A DNA stretch of 64,000 nt from CAYMUG01 sp964393575 (GTDB taxonomy: Bacteria; Patescibacteriota; Minisyncoccia; Spechtbacterales; 2-12-FULL-38-22). This document shows, piece by piece, positions 51,094 to 59,694 of the stretch; the first letter of the stretch is position 1; each line of letters opens with the position of its first letter. The translations under genes and the position numbers were made by a program. The stretch is taken from the NCBI GenBank assembly GCA_964393575.1, contig CAYMUG010000002.1:1-64000 (forward strand), given 5' to 3'. The notes under the pieces were generated by a model that did no database searches, was not told the origin of the DNA, and was given only the letters and a program-made list of their open reading frames with translations.

Positions 51094-52335
51094 TTAAAAA
51101 TTTGAAAGTAATAATTTAACCAACCTGCCCGCGTCTTTTTCTTTTGTTCTTATATTTGTCGGCAGATTTAATATTTCGGATGCCGAGCGCTCTGCGTTCT
51201 CGGTGTTGCCTTTATAGTTTACCGCCTGTTTTTCCGTTCCCTCGGGCGCGATAACCTCTTTATACCAATCCCCTAAAATAAACCCTTTTTCTTTCGCGAG
51301 TTCTTTAATTTTTTCGGGATTCTTATGCATTACGGGATACCTTAGAAATATACTTCCTTTGCTATAATATTCCGGAATCTTAAAACCTTTTTTGTCTTTC
51401 AGGGCATCTTCATAAATACGGGCAAGTTTTTTTCGGTGAGAATTCAATTTATCCAGCTTATGAAACTGGTTCAGAGCAAGACAGGAAAGTGCATTCGGCA
51501 TTTTGGCGGGGAAATAACTTGGTTTCTCCGCGCTTTTTTCCTGTTTGCTTACCGCAACACTTAACAACCGTAGTTTTTGAAGTGCAAAGAGTAAGTATTT
51601 GCCCAAAAAATTATATGTAGCCAGGATAAAGGGCGAGAGAATAGGATGAAGCACTTGTTGTATTGTCCACAACATCGCGGGATAACTTAATTTTGCGAAT
51701 TCGTCGTCCAATTCATTCTGTATTTCGCTTTTATTTGCTATAACCGCCCCGCCATACACAGAGGAAATAACTTTGTCCCGGCCGAAACTAAAAAAAGCGG
51801 CATCCCCCATTGTTCCGACTTTTTTACTTTTATTTTCACTGTCCGCAGGCACATACTCCGCCCCGAGGGCGTGCGCACAATCCTCTATTACGGGCACCCC
51901 GTGAGCGTGTGCTATAGAGAGAATTTTTTCCATTTGAGCCGGGATACCGAAGGTGTGCTGTACAATAATTGCTTTTGTGTTATCCGTTATCTTTTTCTCA
52001 ATGTCCTCGGGAAGAATGTTAAAACTCTTATCTATATCCGCGTAAACCGGTTTAGCTCCCGCCCACACAATCGGGTTTGCAACAGCGTTACATGTAAATG
52101 ACTGAAGTATAACTTCATCGTCATCACCTATCTTCATCGCGCGCAAGAGTACATATAACGCGCTGCGCCCGCTATTGAAAAGCCATACTTTTTCCGTATT
52201 AAAATATGCAGCAAAACTATTTTTTAATCTTTCAGAGCAACTCCCCTTATTCCAAGCGAATGGAGATGAAAAAATTTTTAATGCCTCAGCGACATCATCT
52301 TTTTCAATATTAGGTGAGAGAGAAATGTGAACCAT
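51094..52335 (-). CDS. DegT/DnrJ/EryC1 aminotransferase family protein
   Basis: PLP-dependent sugar aminotransferase fold. Substrate/cofactor blocks: FNSGRSALYVLLRAM, VIVQHTFGIP, VIEDCAHALGAEY and SFGRDKVISSVYGG with the PLP Lys. 413 aa. Usually makes amino sugars for surface glycans; here it lies between a MurF-like ligase and a FemAB transferase, with 7-10 base gaps, so an envelope role is likely. The substrate is not readable. Confidence 0.85.
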   Translation of the reverse strand: MVHISLSPNIEKDDVAEALKIFSSPFAWNKGSCSERLKNSFAAYFNTEKVWLFNSGRSALYVLLRAMKIGDDDEVILQSFTCNAVANPIVWAGAKPVYADIDKSFNILPEDIEKKITDNTKAIIVQHTFGIPAQMEKILSIAHAHGVPVIEDCAHALGAEYVPADSENKSKKVGTMGDAAFFSFGRDKVISSVYGGAVIANKSEIQNELDDEFAKLSYPAMLWTIQQVLHPILSPFILATYNFLGKYLLFALQKLRLLSVAVSKQEKSAEKPSYFPAKMPNALSCLALNQFHKLDKLNSHRKKLARIYEDALKDKKGFKIPEYYSKGSIFLRYPVMHKNPEKIKELAKEKGFILGDWYKEVIAPEGTEKQAVNYKGNTENAERSASEILNLPTNIRTKEKDAGRLVKLLLSNF

Positions 52336-52344
52336 AATTTGAGA

Positions 52345-53970
52345 TTAATCAAGCGTGAGCCCGTTTACTATATTTTGCGGCACGCGATTCTCTATGAGTA
52401 TGATATCACCCTTATCAGTTAGTTCCTGTGCCTTTCTCAGGGCTTTATGCGCGTCGGGTATCGCAAAAATAGATCCTTTATCCATACCTACATCTATAGC
52501 TTCTTTATACATAACTTTAAAGTAATCAGTAGAAGTTAGAATAAAATAATCGCATATTGATGCAACCTCAGAGGCAATTCGTTTATGCACTCTCTCAGCT
52601 GCATCTCCTAGTTCTATAAGTGGACGTAAAATACATATTTTGTTATTGCCATTCATTGTGCGCAACACAGAAAGCGCTGACAGAACTCCGTGCATATTAG
52701 CGGTATAAGAATCGTCCAGTACGGTTGACTCTTTAATACCCTTTCTGGTGCGTAAAGCGTGCCGGCGGGGTTTAAACTCGGCTAATTTTTTCTGTATCTC
52801 ATCAAAGGGCACGTCCAGCTCACGCGCTACGGTAACCGCTCCCATAATATTTATTGCGTTATGCTCTCCCAAGAGTGAGCTTTTTAGGGTGTATTCACGG
52901 CTATCCCCTTTTTCTTTTACTTTAATTTCAAGTCCCTGCGCAGTAGACGTGACTTTTTCAGCAAGAACTTTTTGTTTCGAGATGTCTATCGTAGGGTCTG
53001 TAGTATATACCCGCTTGGGAGTATTACATTGCCGAAAAAGAGACAAAGTATATTTATTATTGCCGTTAAATACAGCTAAGCCCTTCTCCGGAAGCGCCTC
53101 TATAAGTTCATATTTTCCTTCTTGTATATTTTTAAAATTACCGAACAGAGAAATATGCTGATTGCCAATACCGGTAAGAACACCTATTTGGGGTTGTGCG
53201 GTTTCCGCGCTTTTTTTAATTTCCCCTTTTTTATAAGCGCCCATTTCCGCTATAAATACCTCGTGCTCCTGTTTTAAATTTTTTAATATTACTTTTGCTA
53301 TACCTATCTCGGCATTTACATTTTCCGGGGTTTTTATAGTTTTAAACTGCCCACTGAGTAAAGAATATAGCAGATCTTTCATTGTACTTTTCCCGTAGCT
53401 TCCGGTTATGCCTATAACAAGCAAATTTTTCATTTTTCCCCTTTTTTCTGCAGCACGTTTTAATGTGCGGTTTTTGAGAAGCGCGGCAAGCGGATGTGTT
53501 GCCAGGACTGCCAATGACACCCCCGCGAATAAAAGGATATCCGCCGCTATAAACCACACAAGAAGAAATTCTTGGGCGTATATAAAAACAGCAGCAGTAC
53601 CTCCGGCATACAACAAAATAACTCCTGCGAAAACCAATATCGCCCGAAAAGTAAACTTCGGTATTTTTATTTTCTTTTTTTGTAGTGCCTGCAGTGTGCG
53701 TACACCAAAAAAACTATAAAAAAAGAGAATGACAGCAAGAGCAGCTGATTGGGCAACACTAAAAGGGAGAGATGCTAAAATCAGCATTCCGAGAAGCCAG
53801 GTAAGTCGTTTGTTCAAAATAAGTTTTTTAGAAGAAGGTTCCTGAAAATGAACACGCATTCTATCCGCACGGTATTCCTTAACCTGCCATAAATATATCC
53901 AAAAAAGAGCGTTTCTTAGCAGGACAACACTCCAGAGTAGAAATATTATAAAAAGTATAATAAATGACAT
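52345..53970 (-). CDS. Membrane MurF-like Mur ligase
   Basis: 541 aa. The N-terminal 160 residues contain about five helices, which standard MurF lacks. The ligase part has the P-loop GITGSYGKSTMKD, NAEIGIAKVIL, GNQHISLFG, and the C-terminal LDDSYTANMHG and LIELGDAAERVH blocks typical of MurF. Predicted to add a dipeptide to UDP-MurNAc-tripeptide or a related acceptor; the membrane domain suggests a specialised variant. It shares one base with the hydrolase upstream. Confidence 0.82.
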   Translation of the reverse strand: MSFIILFIIFLLWSVVLLRNALFWIYLWQVKEYRADRMRVHFQEPSSKKLILNKRLTWLLGMLILASLPFSVAQSAALAVILFFYSFFGVRTLQALQKKKIKIPKFTFRAILVFAGVILLYAGGTAAVFIYAQEFLLVWFIAADILLFAGVSLAVLATHPLAALLKNRTLKRAAEKRGKMKNLLVIGITGSYGKSTMKDLLYSLLSGQFKTIKTPENVNAEIGIAKVILKNLKQEHEVFIAEMGAYKKGEIKKSAETAQPQIGVLTGIGNQHISLFGNFKNIQEGKYELIEALPEKGLAVFNGNNKYTLSLFRQCNTPKRVYTTDPTIDISKQKVLAEKVTSTAQGLEIKVKEKGDSREYTLKSSLLGEHNAINIMGAVTVARELDVPFDEIQKKLAEFKPRRHALRTRKGIKESTVLDDSYTANMHGVLSALSVLRTMNGNNKICILRPLIELGDAAERVHKRIASEVASICDYFILTSTDYFKVMYKEAIDVGMDKGSIFAIPDAHKALRKAQELTDKGDIILIENRVPQNIVNGLTLD

Positions 53971-54746
53971 TATTTTTCCCCTTTAATAAACAAAGAAATT
54001 TGTTTGGCAATTTCTTTCGGCGCCTTCAGGTTAATAGCATGAGGCATATCAGGAAACACGTGCATATGGGATAAAGGTATAGTTTGGTGTAACAAAAAAC
54101 CATCCGAAACCGGAGTAAGTACGTCCTTATCCCCCCATAAAATAAGTGTATGTGTTTTTATATGGGGTAAGTACGCTTTTAATTCTTCCGCTATAACCCT
54201 CTTTAGTATTTCTTTCATTTTAGGGCTCGCTTTTTTGTAATCCTTTCGTGATGCAAACCGATGCCATATTTTTTTTACCGGTTCTTTGAATACAGAAAGC
54301 CCGGGCTTTGAAAACACCCAATCCCCCATTTTAGTCAAAGCTATAAAAAGCCGTGTTTTTACGTCTTTATGTCTTATTACTCCTGCCGCACTCATAAGCA
54401 CTAAAGCGCGCAATTCTCTTGCGTTTTTTTGGGCGTATTTTATTGCTATTCTGCCCCCGAAAGAGTGCCCTGCCAGAACAAATTGATGTAAGTTAAGCGC
54501 TTTGGCAAAATTTCGGACAAACTCCATATAATCAGAAAGATTCCATATGTCTTCGGGTTCATCTGTTTGTCCGAAACCGGGCAAGTCGGGCACTATAACT
54601 CTGAATCCTCTATCAACCAGATGTTTCTGAGTTTCTCTCCAGGATTCCGTGGAGGCAGACCAGCCGTGTAGTATTAAAATAGGCACGCCTTCACCTTCTT
54701 CAACATAAAATACGTTTAATCCCTGTATCTCTTGGTTTTTTTCCAT
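53970..54746 (-). CDS. Alpha/beta hydrolase
   Basis: 258 aa with oxyanion-hole HGWSAS, nucleophile GHSFGG (about residue 95), acid in LWGDKDVLTP and His in DMPHAINLKAP. A helical cap lies at about 130-185. First gene of the run hydrolase-MurF-like-DegT-FemAB. Esterase, lipase or transacylase activity possible; not specific from sequence. Confidence 0.85.
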   Translation of the reverse strand: MEKNQEIQGLNVFYVEEGEGVPILILHGWSASTESWRETQKHLVDRGFRVIVPDLPGFGQTDEPEDIWNLSDYMEFVRNFAKALNLHQFVLAGHSFGGRIAIKYAQKNARELRALVLMSAAGVIRHKDVKTRLFIALTKMGDWVFSKPGLSVFKEPVKKIWHRFASRKDYKKASPKMKEILKRVIAEELKAYLPHIKTHTLILWGDKDVLTPVSDGFLLHQTIPLSHMHVFPDMPHAINLKAPKEIAKQISLFIKGEK

Positions 54747-54895
54747 CTACTGTATTTTAAACCAAGCCCACACAAAGTACAAGGAGTGATTCACAAACTG
54801 CCATATTGCCATATTGATGCCCGCCGCCCGCTTCGCCGAACGAGGCGAACAGGCGCGCTGAGGTAATTTAATAATATAGCAATGTGGTAATTTAT

Positions 54896-55438
54896 TTAGC
54901 TATGCCATTTTTCTTCCGCCCTGCCTTCTTTGTGGTTCAGATAACGCGCGAGAGTAAAAAAGACATCGGAAAGCCGGTTTACATATGACTGCACCATTTG
55001 TTGTTGAAGATCCAAAGAAACGATTCTCCTCTCTGCACCCCTCGCCTTAGTACGGCACAAATGTATAAGTGAGGCGGCTTTGGTGCCTCCGGGTAAAATA
55101 AAATTTGTCAGCTCCGGTAAATCTTTTTCAAATTGCTTGATAGTTTTTTCCAAAAATTCAACACGGTCTTCTGTTAGTTCGGGGGCGGGACTTGAATCTT
55201 CTGAGTCAGGTGCAACCCCTAAGCTGCTTTGTGCGGTAAAAATATCGCGTTGTATTTCTTTCAAAGTTTCATTTACTTCGGAATATTGAATAAAAGAATT
55301 AGCAACTCCTAAAAAACTGTTTAGTTCATCTAAAGCACCAAGCGCATGAAAACGCTCGGAATTTTTAGAGAACTTTTTTCCCATAGCTCCGAATAAATTG
55401 GTCTTCCCGTTATCACCTTGTCCGATATTTGGTTTCAT
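54896..55438 (-). CDS. Cob(I)alamin adenosyltransferase, PduO type
   Basis: Transfers adenosyl from ATP to corrinoid cobalt. Signatures: GDNGKTNLFG (ATP binding, near the N-terminus), ALDELNSFLG, FILPGGTKAAS, CRTKARGAERRI and YVNRLSDVFFTLARY. 180 aa from ATG 55438; the longer frame overlaps the protease. No cobalamin-dependent enzyme or biosynthesis gene is in the window. It follows the Ni-SOD pair on the same strand. Confidence 0.88.
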   Translation of the reverse strand: MKPNIGQGDNGKTNLFGAMGKKFSKNSERFHALGALDELNSFLGVANSFIQYSEVNETLKEIQRDIFTAQSSLGVAPDSEDSSPAPELTEDRVEFLEKTIKQFEKDLPELTNFILPGGTKAASLIHLCRTKARGAERRIVSLDLQQQMVQSYVNRLSDVFFTLARYLNHKEGRAEEKWHS

Positions 55439-55463
55439 AATTACAACGAATCGGTTTTTCTTG

Positions 55464-55775
55464 TTACTTATTACTATCAATTACCTTCCCCACAATATCA
55501 AGACGGGTTACGGGGCCAAAGTGCCTGCTGTCAGTGCTGTTTTTGTAATTATCTCCTTCTACAAAATACTGTGATCCGCTTTTACGAACTATCCTTTTCA
55601 TCATTCGAATAGTTTTATTTCCGGGATGTTTAATTACAACTACATCGCCTACGTCGGGTTTTGTAAATAAATAAGCAAGGCGACTTACTAACACTTCATC
55701 CCCCTGCTTATATTCGGGTTCCATACTTTTACCCTTAACCGTATAACGAAAGATTGGAGAAAATTTAGAGGCCAT
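55464..55775 (-). CDS. sodX: Ni-SOD maturation peptidase, S26 family (SodX-like)
   Basis: Small cytoplasmic signal-peptidase-like protease, 103 aa, no membrane helix. Nucleophile in VKGKSMEPEYKQGD (Ser about 15), general base in RMMKRIV (Lys about 60), and the late EGDNYKNSTDSRHFGPV box. Adjacent to sodN, whose propeptide it should remove. I start at ATG 55775 because upstream frame sequence is repeat DNA (GTGAACGCAGTGAACAAAA). Confidence 0.85.
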   Translation of the reverse strand: MASKFSPIFRYTVKGKSMEPEYKQGDEVLVSRLAYLFTKPDVGDVVVIKHPGNKTIRMMKRIVRKSGSQYFVEGDNYKNSTDSRHFGPVTRLDIVGKVIDSNK

Positions 55776-55839
55776 TGTTTTGTTCACTGCGTTCACAAAA
55801 TCGTAACCCGTATTACTTATTACGGCGAGCGTAGTAAAC

Positions 55840-56295
55840 TTATTTAGCTTGATTCTCCATATTTTTACGGACCGCATCGTAATCATATCCTTCTTTTGTG
55901 CGTGCAAATGCTTCACCTACTTCATCCACACACTCAAGAAGATGTTGCGCATCTTTTTCTTCTACCGTTTTTTTTGCCTGGCCGGCGGCCTTTGTAGCCC
56001 TCCAGAATAAATCGTGAATATCGGTTCCCCCCGCTTCTTCCAGATGATGCGGTTTAAAGTAATCCGTCCAAAGAACCCACAAGTGATGCTTAACGTATTC
56101 TGCTCTTTCCTCTTTAATTAAAAGCGCGCGTTGCTTTTCTACATCACTTTCAGAATTATGATAAATTTTAACCGCATTATAGACGCTTTGCGCTTCAATG
56201 CGTGCCTGTGCGGGATCATATACTCCACAGAAAAGGTCGCAATGAGCATACACATCTCCTGCGTCTATTAGTTTTGAGATAAGATTCTTAAACAT
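55840..56295 (-). CDS. sodN: Nickel superoxide dismutase
   Basis: Detoxifies superoxide with a nickel hook. A 17-residue propeptide (MFKNLISKLIDAGDVYA) is followed by HCDLFCGVYDPAQARIEAQS, matching the family N-terminus after cleavage: His1, Cys2 and Cys6 nickel ligands, Asp3, Tyr9. Position 5, normally Pro, is Phe here. The four-helix body follows, 151 aa in total. The start is ATG 56295; a GTG at 56316 in the repeat would add MSAVNKI. The maturation protease gene follows downstream. Confidence 0.92.
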   Translation of the reverse strand: MFKNLISKLIDAGDVYAHCDLFCGVYDPAQARIEAQSVYNAVKIYHNSESDVEKQRALLIKEERAEYVKHHLWVLWTDYFKPHHLEEAGGTDIHDLFWRATKAAGQAKKTVEEKDAQHLLECVDEVGEAFARTKEGYDYDAVRKNMENQAK

Positions 56296-56319
56296 AATTT
56301 TGTTCACTGCGCTCACAAA

Positions 56320-56470
56320 GTAATAATGCGAATGATGCTAATTTTTATGCGAATGATACGAATTGTTTTTGGTTTAATTCGCGGCATTCGCATGCCTGCC
56401 TGCAAAAGCGAGGCGGCGGGCAGGCATTCGTGTCATACAATTCATGATATTCGCATTATTATAAAGCGAG
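56320..56470. repeat. Large imperfect palindrome with GCGAAT words
   Basis: AATAATGCGAAT (about 56322) pairs with ATTCGCATTATT (about 56449), and inner GCGAATGAT / ATTCGCAT words plus a GCCTGCC...GGCAGGC centre extend it. It occupies the gap upstream of sodN. No coding potential. Confidence 0.6.
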
Positions 56471-56506
56471 CGAAGCAAGTATTAATTATAAAAATTGAGG
56501 TATAGT

Positions 56507-56740
56507 TTATGACTCAAGTAAATCTTCTAAGGCCTCTTTATCAAAACCAATGAGGACTTTTTCTCCGACCTGAATAACGGGAACTCCCATTTGACCTGAT
56601 TTATCTATCATCTCCTGTCGCGCTTCCTGATCCTGAGTTACATCCTTCTCATTATACTCAATTTCGTTTTCTTTAAAGTACTCTTTTGCCATTTTGCAGT
56701 AATGGCATGTTGGTGTAGTGTATATGGTAACTTGTGACAT
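56507..56740 (-). CDS. Glutaredoxin-like protein (NrdH/Grx type)
   Basis: 77-aa thioredoxin fold with the redox motif PTCHYCKM (Cys11 and Cys14), cis-Pro in MGVPVIQVG, and the C-terminal GFDKEALEDLL. Small-protein disulfide reductase, probably for ribonucleotide reductase or thiol homeostasis. Upstream of the Ni-SOD pair on the same strand but separated by the palindrome region. Confidence 0.9.
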   Translation of the reverse strand: MSQVTIYTTPTCHYCKMAKEYFKENEIEYNEKDVTQDQEARQEMIDKSGQMGVPVIQVGEKVLIGFDKEALEDLLES

Positions 56741-56895
56741 TTTAATGTTTGTTAATTATAAGCTTTTTCAATTCTAACACATCTTTAATTTTAACGTAAC
56801 AGCAGTTGAAAACTTATTCAAATATCAAACAACAGAATAACCCGTTTTTGTTAATCTGTTCTTTTGTTATTACTATTTTCTAATTTCTGCAAGCC

Positions 56896-56924
56896 TTGGC
56901 AATGTCGCAAAAAGGAGTTATAAT
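56896..56924 (+). promoter_or_regulatory. Promoter of greA, near-leaderless
   Basis: TTGGCA (56896-56901), 17 bases, TATAAT (56919-56924). Expected +1 at about 56931, four bases before the ATG at 56935. Confidence 0.7.
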
Positions 56925-56934
56925 TAAAAGCACT

Positions 56935-57387
56935 ATGGTACAACTTACAAAAGAGGGATACAAAAAATTAAAACAGGAATTAAAACAATTACAGAATGAA
57001 GAAAAACCCAAAGTTGCAAAAGCTCTTGAAGAAGCAATAGCAGAAGGTGATTTATCGGAAAATGCTGCCTATGAAGAGGCTAAAGAAAAACAAGCAAAGC
57101 TTGAGGCAAAAATAAGCGAATTGAAACAAAAATTATCCACGGCTGAAATAGTGGAAGAAGAAACAGGTGGCACAGCCGGCGTAGGAAGCACAATAAGAGT
57201 AAAAGACGAAAATGGCTCTGAGAAAACGTTTAAGATAACCGACAGCGAAGAAAGTAATCCTATGGAAGGAAAAATTTCTTACGATTCACCGTTAGGAAAA
57301 GCGTTTATAGGGCACCAAGAAGGAGAAAAAGTTAAGGCAAATACCCCCGGCGGTGAAAAGCAGTTTGAAGTTCTGGAAGTGAAATAA
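56935..57387 (+). CDS. greA: Transcription elongation factor GreA
   Basis: Rescues backtracked RNA polymerase. The N-terminal coiled coil starts LTKEGYKKLKQELKQL, with the catalytic acidic tip EGDLSENAAYEEAKE (Asp/Glu pair), then the C-terminal FKBP-like domain ending SPLGKAFIGHQEGE. 150 aa from ATG 56935. A TTG 13 codons upstream is in frame but is the -35 box. Confidence 0.95.
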   Translation: MVQLTKEGYKKLKQELKQLQNEEKPKVAKALEEAIAEGDLSENAAYEEAKEKQAKLEAKISELKQKLSTAEIVEEETGGTAGVGSTIRVKDENGSEKTFKITDSEESNPMEGKISYDSPLGKAFIGHQEGEKVKANTPGGEKQFEVLEVK

Positions 57388-57419
57388 GTGTAAGAGATTT
57401 AAATTTTGGGATATTACCT

Positions 57420-57462
57420 AAAAAAGGTCGGCTAAATCATAGATTTAGCCGACCTTTTTTAT
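57420..57462 (+). terminator. Hairpin terminator, family A copy 3
   Basis: GGTCGGCTAAATC pairs with GATTTAGCCGACC (57426-57454), then TTTTTTATTTTT. It ends greA and can also act on the opposite strand. Confidence 0.85.
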
Positions 57463-57497
57463 TTTTAGTTGAGTGCCGGCAACCTCACAAACCAAAG

Positions 57498-57818
57498 TTA
57501 TATGCCTAATATCTCTTTAACTTCGGATAAAATTTCTTCGGGCACCGGCTCCTTTTCCGGCGCCTTTCCGGGATAACGCCATGCTGTAATTATTCTACAT
57601 CGCCGATTTTTTGTAAGCTGATACATCACCCATATTTCCTGATATTTTTTTGATTGAGCGGGACGCATCACGGCAATTGTATTTGCAACAATACCCTGTT
57701 CCGTCCGCTTAGGAAAACGAATGACACGCTTTATCAGCTGCGGAGAAAGTCGGTAGTAGCGCATTTTGTATTGAGCATGATTTGTCCACTGGTATTTTGA
57801 AGGTAACTTTGAAGGCAT
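57498..57818 (-). CDS. Small basic protein, DUF4258-like, 106 aa
   Basis: Begins with KYQWTNHAQYKMRYYRLS, the HAxxKMxxRxxS-like start of DUF4258/toxin-like beta proteins, then AVMRPAQSKKYQEIWVMYQL and RIITAWRYPG. Could be a RelE-like fold, but no antitoxin is adjacent and it abuts the MGMT-like gene (one base). Function unknown. Confidence 0.7.
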   Translation of the reverse strand: MPSKLPSKYQWTNHAQYKMRYYRLSPQLIKRVIRFPKRTEQGIVANTIAVMRPAQSKKYQEIWVMYQLTKNRRCRIITAWRYPGKAPEKEPVPEEILSEVKEILGI

Positions 57819-57819
57819 A

Positions 57820-58077
57820 TTATATAACGTTTCCGCGCTCTTTGTTTAAAAGTTGCATTTTCCGGTTTAATCCCCTGTTGTAACCTCCGACACTACCGTC
57901 GGAACGAATAACCCTGTGACAGGGAATGCGCGGGTTGGTGTTTTTATTTAAAATATTTCCCACAACCCGGAATGCTTTGGGGTTCCCCGCCCGCCTCGCA
58001 ACTTCTTTATATGTTAAAACCTCTCCTTTGGGTATCCCGGAAACTACTTGTAAAACTTTGTGACTAAACGAAGGCAT
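57820..58077 (-). CDS. MGMT-family DNA-binding protein, 85 aa
   Basis: Only the C-terminal DNA-binding domain of O6-alkylguanine transferase: IPKGEVLTYKEVARRAGNP, the recognition helix FRVVGNILNKN and the active site PCHRVIRSDG with Cys. The acceptor Cys is present, so it could still be a repair enzyme rather than an alkyltransferase-like protein. Follows uppP on the same strand. Confidence 0.9.
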   Translation of the reverse strand: MPSFSHKVLQVVSGIPKGEVLTYKEVARRAGNPKAFRVVGNILNKNTNPRIPCHRVIRSDGSVGGYNRGLNRKMQLLNKERGNVI

Positions 58078-58085
58078 ATAACTAT

Positions 58086-58880
58086 TTATATGAACGCTGC
58101 GCTTATTGCAAGCAATCCGAAAAACAAAACAAAATAAGCAAAGTTTATTTTTTGAGCCAGTTTTAACAGCGCATGAATTGTTAAAAGCCCGAAGAGAAAC
58201 GAGGATCCAAGAGCTACAAACACGGGTAATGTAAATTTAAATTCGGAAAAATTTAATATTATATTCCCCGCAAGGACCACGGGTAAGCTCATAAGAAAAC
58301 TTAAACGCAAAGAAAGAACTTCGTTTACCCTGCTTAATAACAGGGCTGAAGTAGTCATACCCGACCTGGATATGCCGGGCAATACAGAAAAACCCTGAGC
58401 AATGCCCGTAAAAATCCAATCCTTCGCATTAATATTGTCTTTCCCGCGCAACCCCTTCTTTTTTGATACAAATTGAATGAAGGCGGTAAATAAAAGTGCA
58501 ATTCCGACCAACAACATTATAGAATTACCTGTAAAAGCAAACTCTCTTTCTGCGACACTTATTCCCCATAAAATGATACTCGCAATAATTCCTGTAACAA
58601 TAGTTCCTCCTATTAAAAATCTGAGTACAGCTTTTGTTTCCGGATCCGCATGTTTAAACATAAAAAGAGATCGCGTAAGACGCCATACTTCTCTGCGAAA
58701 GTATACCAAAGCTGAAAAAAATGTTCCCATATGTAAAAACAGTGCAACTCTTATTGCCTCCTCAAGTGATATAGGTTTGTTAAACAACTTGACCCGAATC
58801 AACGTTAAAATACCCTCCGAACTAATAGGAAGCCATTCTGTAATACCCTGAACTATGCCAAGAATTAACTGTTCCAACAT
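58086..58880 (-). CDS. uppP: Undecaprenyl-diphosphate phosphatase
   Basis: Recycles the wall lipid carrier. Eight predicted helices, with GITEWLPISSEGIL (motif one, Glu and Ser) and VLPGISRSGMTTSALL (motif two, Arg). 264 aa. SEGIL replaces the usual SxGHL, so the conserved His of motif one is missing, a notable change. Next to the MGMT-like gene and thpR. Confidence 0.88.
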   Translation of the reverse strand: MLEQLILGIVQGITEWLPISSEGILTLIRVKLFNKPISLEEAIRVALFLHMGTFFSALVYFRREVWRLTRSLFMFKHADPETKAVLRFLIGGTIVTGIIASIILWGISVAEREFAFTGNSIMLLVGIALLFTAFIQFVSKKKGLRGKDNINAKDWIFTGIAQGFSVLPGISRSGMTTSALLLSRVNEVLSLRLSFLMSLPVVLAGNIILNFSEFKFTLPVFVALGSSFLFGLLTIHALLKLAQKINFAYFVLFFGLLAISAAFI

Positions 58881-58886
58881 ACTTGC

Positions 58887-59444
58887 TTATTCCTGCTCTT
58901 GTTTGAGATTAAATTTATCAATCATATTATAAACAGCGCCTTCAGGAGTTAAGTCGGAAGACCACAACTCAAATGACTGAATTTTAAAGTTATATCCTTC
59001 GGGGGTTTTGCTTTTAAACTTAAACCGGGACGCAATTCCGGGATCCTTAAATCTGGCTATGGTTGCATGCGGAATTATACTTTTGTGTGTATTCAAATTT
59101 TGCGGAATAAACTGACTCAGGCGATCGCCGGAAAGGTTTACCAAATTTTTAAACTCCTCGGGCGCAGAAAATACAGTCCAAATCATACTCGGTGGACGAT
59201 TCGGAGGAGCATATATTATCTCTCGCAGTTCAAGAGTAAATTCATTAATACCGGAAGCTACATCCGCGAGGGTATTTTTTATTCCATCTATTTTTTCATA
59301 TTCTACATCTCCTAAAAACTGTAACGTTATATGCAGGTTTTTGTCGGAAGTCCATCGTATATTGTAATTTTCTCCCTCCTTTTTGAATTCCGATATATAG
59401 TTTTTTATCTCTTCCGGTATTGGTATGGCTGTAAATAATCTCAT
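58887..59444 (-). CDS. thpR: RNA 2',3'-cyclic phosphodiesterase
   Basis: 2H phosphoesterase with NLHITLQFLGDV (first HxT) and IIPHATIARFKD (second HxT). 185 aa. The biological RNA substrate of bacterial members is not settled. Six bases upstream of uppP. Confidence 0.92.
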   Translation of the reverse strand: MRLFTAIPIPEEIKNYISEFKKEGENYNIRWTSDKNLHITLQFLGDVEYEKIDGIKNTLADVASGINEFTLELREIIYAPPNRPPSMIWTVFSAPEEFKNLVNLSGDRLSQFIPQNLNTHKSIIPHATIARFKDPGIASRFKFKSKTPEGYNFKIQSFELWSSDLTPEGAVYNMIDKFNLKQEQE

Positions 59445-59496
59445 GCCATAGTTCTCGGCGAGGCGTTGAGTGTAACGAAACGCCGAGACTTTAGAA

Positions 59497-59694
59497 TTAT
59501 GAGCACCCTGAGGAGCGCAGCGACGAAGGATTGCATTCTCCTTCTATAGGCAAAGCGCGGTCTTCATATGCATCTTCTTTGTCTTCGGGGCGAACAAAAT
59601 CGGCACGATCCGTATTTTCAAACGCATCAATTATACGTTGGTTTTTTAAATGCCCCGCATCAACTAACGACTGCACCATCTCCTTATTGCTCAT
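59497..59694 (-). pseudogene. Truncated protein-L-isoaspartate methyltransferase
   Basis: 65 residues match only the N-terminus of Pcm: MVQSLVDAGHLKNQRIIDAF, RADFVRPEDKEDAYEDRALPI. Where the family continues with GxTISQP and the SAM-binding domain, the frame ends in NPSSLRSSGCS and stops in repeat-like DNA. About 140 residues and all catalytic parts are missing, so it is a remnant. It overlaps the mpg stop by four bases. A hairpin CTCGGCG/CGCCGAG (about 59453-59485) follows. Confidence 0.75.

Noticed and set aside
56896..56934. TTG 56896 as the greA start
   Set aside because: The TTGGCA is the -35 element of a well-spaced promoter, and GreA normally begins a few residues before LTKEGYKKL.
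57498..57818. RelE-type toxin
   Set aside because: No antitoxin gene is adjacent and catalytic residues are not evident; the similarity is limited to the N-terminal DUF4258-like stretch.
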